This document shows positions 58,658 through 64,000 of a DNA stretch of 64,000 nt, piece by piece. This DNA comes from Lachnoclostridium sp. UBA3262 (lineage in GTDB: Bacteria; Bacillota; Clostridia; Lachnospirales; Lachnospiraceae), in contig DEUM01000013.1 in assembly GCA_002362575.1 (NCBI GenBank), positions 1 through 64,000 of the forward strand, in the 5' to 3' direction. The position numbers and the translations under genes were made by a program. Position 1 is the stretch's first letter. Each line of letters begins with the position of its first letter. Below the pieces are notes generated by a model. It did not search any database. It saw only the letters and a list, made by a program, of their open reading frames with translations, and had not been told where the DNA came from.

Positions 58658-59167
58658 ATGAAGGTAAAATTTCAAAAACACAATATTGAGGGTGCTTTTG
58701 TTCTGGTACTATTTGCTGTCTTTGCCGTGACCATTGTAGCGGTGCTGGCATTGGGGGCAAATAGCTATAAAAGTCTGGTGGAAAGAGACAACGAGGCATA
58801 CAACAAGAGAATTATTACTTCCTATATATCTGCAAAGATACGCAGTAACGATTCGGAGGGAACCATTGCGGTCGGAGGTTTTGCCAAGCCGGGGCAGCAG
58901 GATGGGATTGACACACTGCATCTGTACCAGACGATAGAGGGACAAAAATTTGATATGAGAATTTATTATTATCAGGGATATATTTATGAACTCCTGACAA
59001 TGGCCGATAATAATATTGAACCGGAGGCAGGGAATCCGATTATGGAAGCCAAGTCTCTTTCCTTTGAGAAGGAAGGGGAAGTTATTCGGATTTCATCCGT
59101 GGATGCAAATAACCTGTCAAATTCTGCGACAGTTGCAATCCGCAGTGGAAGCGGGGTGGCGTCATGA
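58658..59167 (+). CDS. DUF4860-type pilus-operon membrane protein
   Basis: 169 residues. After a short basic start (MKVKFQKHNIEG) comes one membrane segment (AFVLVLFAVFAVTIVAVLALGA) and an exported domain: SLVERDNEAYNKRIITSYISAKIRSND, TLHLYQTIEGQKFDMRIYYYQGYIYELLT. I recall this layout as DUF4860, found in clostridial pilus gene clusters. It resembles a minor pseudopilin in topology. It overlaps the next gene by 4 bases. Confidence 0.75.
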   Translation: MKVKFQKHNIEGAFVLVLFAVFAVTIVAVLALGANSYKSLVERDNEAYNKRIITSYISAKIRSNDSEGTIAVGGFAKPGQQDGIDTLHLYQTIEGQKFDMRIYYYQGYIYELLTMADNNIEPEAGNPIMEAKSLSFEKEGEVIRISSVDANNLSNSATVAIRSGSGVAS

Positions 59168-59598
59168 GTTATGAGAGGAGCAAAGCGCCGCTGGCACTGA
59201 TGGAACAGATTATTATGATATTGGTTTTTGCATTGGCGTCTGCTGTATGCCTGCAGGCATTCGTGTATGCAGATAATCTGTCTGGTAATGGGACAAAAAC
59301 AGAGACTGCATCTGTGAGAGCACAGACCGTGGCAGAGTATTGCAAGGCGAACCATGGTGATTTGGAAAAAGCAGCTTCTCTACTCAAAGGGGAGAGGACA
59401 GAAGAAGGGCTCTCGGTAGACTATCCGGAAGATAATTTAACAGTGCTTTTGAAAATAACGGAAAAGACCGATTTTCTTGAAAAGGCGACAGTTGAGGTCT
59501 GGGAAACGGATTCTCCGGATGACGGAGTTATCATTGACTATGCAGTTCCACTGTACTCCATTGATGTGGCATGGCAGAAGGGGGGAGGACAGAAATGA
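59164..59598 (+). CDS. Pilin-like membrane protein
   Basis: 144 residues. SKAPLALMEQIIMILVFALASAVCLQAFVYADNLS has a charged start followed by a Glu (ME) and a hydrophobic helix, resembling the prepilin helix, with the E near the expected position 5. The rest is a small exported domain (EYCKANHGDLEKAASLLKGER). It is the best major/minor pseudopilin candidate in the operon. It overlaps both neighbours by 4 bases. Confidence 0.75.
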   Translation: MSYERSKAPLALMEQIIMILVFALASAVCLQAFVYADNLSGNGTKTETASVRAQTVAEYCKANHGDLEKAASLLKGERTEEGLSVDYPEDNLTVLLKITEKTDFLEKATVEVWETDSPDDGVIIDYAVPLYSIDVAWQKGGGQK

Positions 59599-60002
59599 AA
59601 AAGAGTAAAATGTCCTTTACGACAGTAGGAGGAAGTTCGATTCTGACGATTTTTGCCGTACTTTGTTTTATTGTTTTTGCACTATTATCTTTATCGACAG
59701 CAAAGGCAAATAGTACACTCTCAAAAAAGTCGATTGATTCTGTGACTGCATATTACAAGGCAGATACACAGGCGGAGGAGATTCTGTCTAAGCTTAGGAC
59801 CGGAGAAAAACCGGAGGGTGTTACCAAAGACGGAAACACGTATTCTTACACTTGTGACATGGACGAAAATCAAAAATTGCAAATAAAGGTTGAAATTACT
59901 GGAGATTCATATAAAATTAAGAAGTGGAAGAAGGCTTACACGGGAGAGTGGAAAGCAGATGATTCTATGAAAGTATGGGGCGGCATGGAAATTACGGAGT
60001 AG
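59595..60002 (+). CDS. Pilus-operon membrane-anchored protein
   Basis: 135 residues from ATG 59595, directly behind GGGGGGAGGACAG; a longer frame start at 59571 is unlikely. One membrane segment (GGSSILTIFAVLCFIVFALLSLSTA) lies close to the N-terminus; the exported part has YYKADTQAEEILSKLRTGE and KVEITGDSYKIKKWKKAYTGEW. It has the topology of a pseudopilin. The function is inferred only from its operon. Confidence 0.75.
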   Translation: MKKSKMSFTTVGGSSILTIFAVLCFIVFALLSLSTAKANSTLSKKSIDSVTAYYKADTQAEEILSKLRTGEKPEGVTKDGNTYSYTCDMDENQKLQIKVEITGDSYKIKKWKKAYTGEWKADDSMKVWGGMEITE

Positions 60003-60017
60003 TGAAAGGAGACACTT

Positions 60018-61082
60018 ATGACAGGGCTGGAAGATATTTTGCGAAAAGCAGTAGAGAACAGTGCTTCCGATATTTTTATAGTGGCTGGTGGGTATCTGAG
60101 TTATAAGCTGGCGGGCGAAATCTGCCCGATTGATGATTCTTCAAAGCTGACTCCTACCGATACAGTACAGCTTATAGATGAAATATATAATTATGCGAAT
60201 CGTGATAAGGAGCATTTTCTGGAAGAAGGCGATGATGATTTTTCTTTTGCTGTTGAACAGCTCGCAAGATTCCGTGTCAACACTTATTTTCAGAGGGGTT
60301 CGCAGGCGGCAGTCATTCGTGTTGTTGCTTTTAGCATACCGGATTACCATGAGTTGGGGATTCCAGAGGATATTATTGGATTGTCGCGCCTGCTGCACGG
60401 CATGATTATTATATCCGGTACGGCGGGAAGTGGTAAATCTACGACACAGGCGTGTATTATTGATGCAATAAACTCCGAGCGTGAAGCACACATTGTCACG
60501 CTGGAGGATCCGATTGAGTATCTGCACAAAAATAAACATTCGCTTATCAGCCAGCGAGAGATTGCGATTGACACAGATAATTACCTGACCGGGCTGCGTG
60601 CCTGTCTTCGTCAGGCTCCGGACGTCATTCTTTTGGGTGAGATGCGTGACGCGGAGACGATACGGACGGCGATGACTGCGGCAGAGACGGGACATCTCGT
60701 TATTGCGACGCTGCACACAAAGGGAGCGGTCAACACGATTGACCGTATTGTAGATTCGTTTCCGGCAGATCAGCAGGAACAGATAAAGATTCAGCTTTCT
60801 CTGGTGCTCGACAGCATTGTCTCACAGCAGCTTCTGCCGAGAAAGGGCGGCGGCATGGTGCCGGCGGTTGAGATTATGAAGACAACTCCTGCAATCAGTA
60901 ATATGATTCGTGACAGTAAAAATTACCAGATTGATAATGTGATTCAGACGTCGGGAAATCTGGGGATGATTTCGATGGACCAGTCCATCTTGGCGTTGTA
61001 CCAAAAAGGCGAGATTACGGAAGAGACGGCAACGATATTTGCAACGAATCCGGATCAGATTAAGAGAAAGCTGGGAAGATAG
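60018..61082 (+). CDS. pilT: PilT-type twitching motility ATPase
   Basis: 354 residues. Walker A is GTAGSGKST (134-142). The Asp box is VTLEDPIEYLHKN, the Walker B region is PDVILLGEMRDAETI, and the His box is AAETGHLVIATLHTKGAVNTIDRIVDSFP (AIRNLIRE-type end present as MIRDSKNYQIDNVIQT). This is the retraction-type secretion ATPase. The extension ATPase (PilB) is not in the window, so either it is elsewhere or this enzyme powers both directions. Confidence 0.94.
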   Translation: MTGLEDILRKAVENSASDIFIVAGGYLSYKLAGEICPIDDSSKLTPTDTVQLIDEIYNYANRDKEHFLEEGDDDFSFAVEQLARFRVNTYFQRGSQAAVIRVVAFSIPDYHELGIPEDIIGLSRLLHGMIIISGTAGSGKSTTQACIIDAINSEREAHIVTLEDPIEYLHKNKHSLISQREIAIDTDNYLTGLRACLRQAPDVILLGEMRDAETIRTAMTAAETGHLVIATLHTKGAVNTIDRIVDSFPADQQEQIKIQLSLVLDSIVSQQLLPRKGGGMVPAVEIMKTTPAISNMIRDSKNYQIDNVIQTSGNLGMISMDQSILALYQKGEITEETATIFATNPDQIKRKLGR

Positions 61083-61128
61083 GGTTGCAGAATTGGCATA
61101 AGTATGATATGATTTGAGTAGAATAAGG

Positions 61129-61200
61129 ATGGTAGTGCATTACCATTTTGGTTTGAGCGAAAGCTCTTTGGACCACCGCAGGCGGGAAGAATTTCCCGCC
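61129..61200. other. Three consecutive stem-loops after the pilus operon
   Basis: ATGGTA-GTGCAT-TACCAT (61129-61146), then TGGTTTGAGC-GAAA-GCTCTTTGGACCA (about 61149-61175, GAAA tetraloop), then GGCGGGAA-GAAT-TTCCCGCC (61181-61200). The last stem is strong but followed by only ATTTC. It may be an operon-end structure or a small structured RNA. No match to a known riboswitch was recognised. Confidence 0.45.
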
Positions 61201-61225
61201 ATTTCTATATACACAGGAGATATAA

Positions 61226-61918
61226 ATGAAGGAGCTGAGTATTTTTATTGATGAATCAGGAGATTTTGGAGAAATAAAGGAACGTCCAGCATATTATCTA
61301 GTAACTTTTGTTTTTCATAATCAAGTGGATGATATAACCTCTCAAGTGTTTAAGCTGGAAGAAAGCGTGCGAGTTTCAGGCTTTAATTTGGAGTATATAC
61401 ATACCGGCCCGTTAATCCGGAGGGAAAAGGTATTTGCAAAATATTCTATTGATGAGAGAAGAAAGCTATTGTACAAAATGCTTAATTTTGTTAATTCATG
61501 TCCTATTTCATGTTTGACAATTTCTGTAGACAGAAAGGAAGCAGTGGATAAAATTACATTATCCGGTAAGCTTGCAAAGTTAATATATGCCTCAATAATG
61601 AAATATCAGAAATTTTTTATAGATTTTGATAAGATTATTGTTTATTATGATAATGGGCAGAGTGAGCTGAGTACAATTTTAAATGCGGTTTTTTCTATTC
61701 AATTTTCAAATGTTGAATTTAGGAAAGCTGAGCCACAGAAATACCGATTATTACAGGTGGCAGATTTTGTTTGTTCTATGGAATTACTAAAAATTAAGAG
61801 AAATGAGAAACGTTTAAGTAATTCAGAAAAAGCATTTTTTTACAAACCACAGGAGTTAAAGAAAACTTTTCTTAAAAGTGTTGAAAAAAAGAATATTAGA
61901 AATACTGCCACCGGGTAG
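61226..61918 (+). CDS. DUF3800 protein
   Basis: 230 residues. It begins LSIFIDESGDFGE (Asp9, Glu10, Asp13), the DUF3800 signature. Further motifs are IVYYDNGQSELSTIL and YRLLQVADFVCSMELL (QxADF/Y with catalytic-type Asp), as in a RNase H-like metal-dependent nuclease fold. DUF3800 proteins are spread by horizontal transfer and are often found near defence or mobile genes. It is single here, more AT-rich than its neighbours. The function is unknown. Confidence 0.88.
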   Translation: MKELSIFIDESGDFGEIKERPAYYLVTFVFHNQVDDITSQVFKLEESVRVSGFNLEYIHTGPLIRREKVFAKYSIDERRKLLYKMLNFVNSCPISCLTISVDRKEAVDKITLSGKLAKLIYASIMKYQKFFIDFDKIIVYYDNGQSELSTILNAVFSIQFSNVEFRKAEPQKYRLLQVADFVCSMELLKIKRNEKRLSNSEKAFFYKPQELKKTFLKSVEKKNIRNTATG

Positions 61919-62011
61919 AATGATGCGGAAAGCATTCGTGAGCATATCGTTAGGTCTGAGAAGATATGTGGAGCGGGTGCTTTTTTTATAAAAGGAAGGA
62001 TGGAGGAAAAG

Positions 62012-62698
62012 ATGAAAAACAAAAATCCGTTTAAGCGATTAACTAAATTTGAGTGGGGATTGTGGATAGTTTCTGTGCTCGTCGTAAGCATATCTTTTAT
62101 GACTGCAGGAAATGTTTCTTATCTGACGCTGATTGCCTCACTGACGGGGGTGACTGCACTGGTATTTGTCTCAAAGGGAGATGTGGCAGGGCAGGTCCTG
62201 ACTGTGCTTTTTTCCCTGTTATATGCCGTGATATCGTATCAATTCCGGTATTTCGGGGAGATGATTACCTATCTTGGCATGTCGGCGCCGATTGCTGCAA
62301 TGTCTGTTGTGTCATGGTTGAGAAACCCATATCAGGACACGGCAGAGGTTAAGGTTCACAGGCTGAACCGGGGGCAGTTTGTCCGCCTTGTGGTGTTTAC
62401 CGCTTTAGTAACATGGGGATTTTATTATATATTGGCAGCGTTTGGCACAAATAACTTGTTCATGAGCACTGTGTCGATTGCGACGAGTTTTTCTGCGTCC
62501 TACCTTATGCTGTACCGCAGTCCATGGTATGCACTGGCTTATGCGGGAAACGACATTGTACTGATTGTACTGTGGGTTTTGGCGACGCTCGCGGACCGTT
62601 CGTTTCTGCCAATGATTGTATGCTTTGTTATGTTCTTTTTCAATGATATATATGGGTTTTTGAACTGGAGAAAAATGCGGGCACGGCAGAGGGGATAG
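62012..62698 (+). CDS. pnuC: PnuC-type nicotinamide riboside/vitamin transporter
   Basis: 228 residues from ATG 62012 behind GGAGGAAA; the ATG at 62000 sits on the ribosome site itself. It has about seven membrane segments. SPWYALAYAGNDIVLIVLWVLA and the C-terminal FNDIYGFLNWRKM match the PnuC family, in which W-x2-x(N)-x-W surrounds the substrate. It imports nicotinamide riboside or a related vitamin by facilitated diffusion. No riboswitch was recognised upstream. Confidence 0.92.
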   Translation: MKNKNPFKRLTKFEWGLWIVSVLVVSISFMTAGNVSYLTLIASLTGVTALVFVSKGDVAGQVLTVLFSLLYAVISYQFRYFGEMITYLGMSAPIAAMSVVSWLRNPYQDTAEVKVHRLNRGQFVRLVVFTALVTWGFYYILAAFGTNNLFMSTVSIATSFSASYLMLYRSPWYALAYAGNDIVLIVLWVLATLADRSFLPMIVCFVMFFFNDIYGFLNWRKMRARQRG

Positions 62699-62828
62699 AA
62701 ATTTCGTTACCATTTGAAAGGTATTTGTTACATTTGGCAGCGAGAGTAAATTTTTTGCACCGATATAAAAAATAGAGAAACCGGCATAGTGATAGGCTGC
62801 CGGAATAAATGCGGAAAGAGGTGCGACA

Positions 62829-63695
62829 ATGTATAATACAATCAATGCAGAGTATATGTTTGGAAAATATCTCAGCAATCAGAAAAAAGCGAAGTCAGCG
62901 GGCGAAAAAGCACAGACAGGAGACTTTTTGGAGGAAGTAGGGAAAAAGCTGGAGGCAGAAGCGGTATCACAGACAGAGGCAGTTACATTAGAGGATATGC
63001 TCCGGGCAAAATATCCGGGAATTACCTACCATGTTTTTGACGCCAGCAGCAGCTACTGGCGGACGCGGAATGATTATCCGCATTATCTTTTATATCAGGA
63101 CGGGCCGGAAGCGGCAGAACAGATAGAAAACTGGAAACCGCAGGGAGCGAATCCGAATTATTCAGATTCGAAAGAAATTCGTGCGCTTGGCTCTGTACCA
63201 CCGGGAAGCAAGGCGGTTGTTATTCACCCGAAAGTGCAGGAGCGCATGGAGAGGGAACCGGAATATGCAAAAGAAATTATGGAGCGCATCGAGACGTGGT
63301 TTACCTTTGATTTGCTGAGAAATGAGGCGATTATGCCGGGACATTCGGCAGAGTTATCACAGTGCGTTGCGATTGGCGAGGACGGCAGCATAACCAATGC
63401 GGTAACATCCAGCCAGCCGCGGATTACTTATTCCGGCGATACAGAAGGAAAAAAGGATTTCTGGGAGGTAAGGGCAAACCGACATGCTCGTTTTATGAGA
63501 CTGTGGCAGGAAAAACAGATTGCACATGGGCAGGAGATATCGCAGCAGTTTGCTGCGTTGGGGGCACAGTCGGCAAAGGCAAAGCTCGCGGAAATGCTAC
63601 GGGGCGACAGCCTGAAAAATATTTTTGGCTCCACGATGGCAGGAGTGACAACGGATGAGGTTCTTAATTCCACAAGAGAATTAGTATTTGGATAA
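62829..63695 (+). CDS. Conserved hypothetical protein
   Basis: 288 residues from ATG 62829 behind AAAGAGGTG. It is soluble with no signal peptide or membrane segment. Notable pieces: EDMLRAKYPGITYHVFDASSSYWRTRNDYPHYLLY, GSVPPGSKAVVIHPKVQERM, YAKEIMERIETWFTFDLLRNEAIMPG and GEDGSITNAVTSSQ, then a helical C-terminus rich in Gln and Ala. I do not recognise a named family. The DUF6033-like protein at 11929 shares the general style (helix, alpha/beta core with a GDDG-type turn, charged helix) but no clear alignment. Confidence 0.75.
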   Translation: MYNTINAEYMFGKYLSNQKKAKSAGEKAQTGDFLEEVGKKLEAEAVSQTEAVTLEDMLRAKYPGITYHVFDASSSYWRTRNDYPHYLLYQDGPEAAEQIENWKPQGANPNYSDSKEIRALGSVPPGSKAVVIHPKVQERMEREPEYAKEIMERIETWFTFDLLRNEAIMPGHSAELSQCVAIGEDGSITNAVTSSQPRITYSGDTEGKKDFWEVRANRHARFMRLWQEKQIAHGQEISQQFAALGAQSAKAKLAEMLRGDSLKNIFGSTMAGVTTDEVLNSTRELVFG

Positions 63696-63893
63696 TAAAG
63701 TTTTTAATAAAGTTGGACGATATATACAATAGCAACGGATGGCAGTTGTTTTCAATGGATGGAATATTTTTACGATGTGAAATCCAAATTGAAAACAACC
63801 GCTTTTTTGTTGGGAAAAAACAGAAGCCGCTTGGACCTTTCCGGAGAGCGGCGCAGTCTGGAATGACAGAAGGACTGCAGAAAGGAGAAAAGG

Positions 63894-64000
63894 ATGAATA
63901 TTGCAGAAGCTGTCGGTCGTTCAGCAGGCGATTTGACAGAAAGCGGTACCGGTTCATGCAGTGGCACACAGCTTACGACAAGCTTGTTTTCGCAATTGAT
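63894..64000 (+). CDS. N-terminal part of a gene running off the window end
   Basis: ATG 63894 lies 6 bases after AAAGGAG and opens a frame of 35 residues to the window edge: MNIAEAVGRSAGDLTESG, then SCSGTQLTTSLFSQL. It is Gly/Ser/Thr-rich without a signal peptide. No family can be recognised from this much. The preceding 63696-63893 holds no gene. Confidence 0.5.
   Translation, partial: MNIAEAVGRSAGDLTESGTGSCSGTQLTTSLFSQL

Noticed and set aside
61129..61225. c-di-GMP (GEMM) riboswitch near the pilus operon
   Set aside because: The hairpins lack the conserved GEMM core bases and lie after, not before, the pilus genes.

Overview
The window looks like chromosome from a spore-forming, low-to-moderate GC member of the Clostridia, most likely family Lachnospiraceae. 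This rests on the gene families present (SpoVAF-like and YtvI-like sporulation proteins, a T-box tyrS, a short ProS, DUF4250, DUF4474 and DUF6033-type proteins), on strong AGGAGG ribosome sites and on Firmicute gene orders. No database search was possible, so the placement is inference.

Layout. 1-3.4 kb: tandem copies of a secreted InlB-repeat protein and a chemoreceptor. 3.4-7.6 kb (minus strand): T-box-controlled tyrS, a TrmH-type methyltransferase split by an in-frame TGA, a metallophosphoesterase and a DUF4474 protein. 7.7-12.9 kb: an AAA/DUF4143 ATPase, proS, a short promoter-to-terminator unit, a decayed ABC-ATPase gene and a DUF6033-like protein. 12.9-17.3 kb (minus strand): ECF sigma factor with anti-sigma-like partner, a phosphotransferase, tRNA-Arg(CCT) and metK. 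17.4-25.6 kb: a two-component system, ytvI-like, GNAT, DUF4250, spoVAF, nfo and natAB.

25.7-28.9 kb is the accessory patch. It holds a RelB-type antitoxin with its own operator, a headless RelE/ParE toxin, an AT-rich gene with a HEPN-like RxxxxH motif, and a shattered RhuM-Fic gene.

29-35.7 kb: metG, tatD, rsmA, an S1-domain protein, a PrcB-like lipoprotein and a degenerate-GGDEF/EAL protein. 36-44 kb: a large exported protein with a C39-like tail, cdd, rsmF, a 356-bp palindromic element, a DUF4234 protein and a YhfC-like protein. 42.4-55.4 kb follows the Bacillus yaaO-tmk-yaaR-holB-yaaT-yabB...yabC(rsmI) order. Here a guanylate-kinase-like gene occupies the tmk place, and a complete pstSCAB-phoU-phoPR cluster with TTAACA boxes is inserted before rsmI. 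An AbrB-type gene follows rsmI as in Bacillus, while metG-tatD-rsmA, which follow abrB in Bacillus, lie 25 kb away.

56-61 kb: a secreted transglutaminase-like protein and a compact type IV pilus-like operon (pilC, four small membrane-anchored proteins, pilT) with no PilB or prepilin peptidase in view. The window ends with a DUF3800 protein, pnuC, an unrecognised protein and a truncated gene.

The most notable points are the stop codon in the rRNA methyltransferase, the toxin/defence graveyard at 26-29 kb, the palindromic element at 40.6 kb, and a stem-loop array before the guanylate-kinase-like gene whose loop is complementary to the sequence just before its ribosome site.
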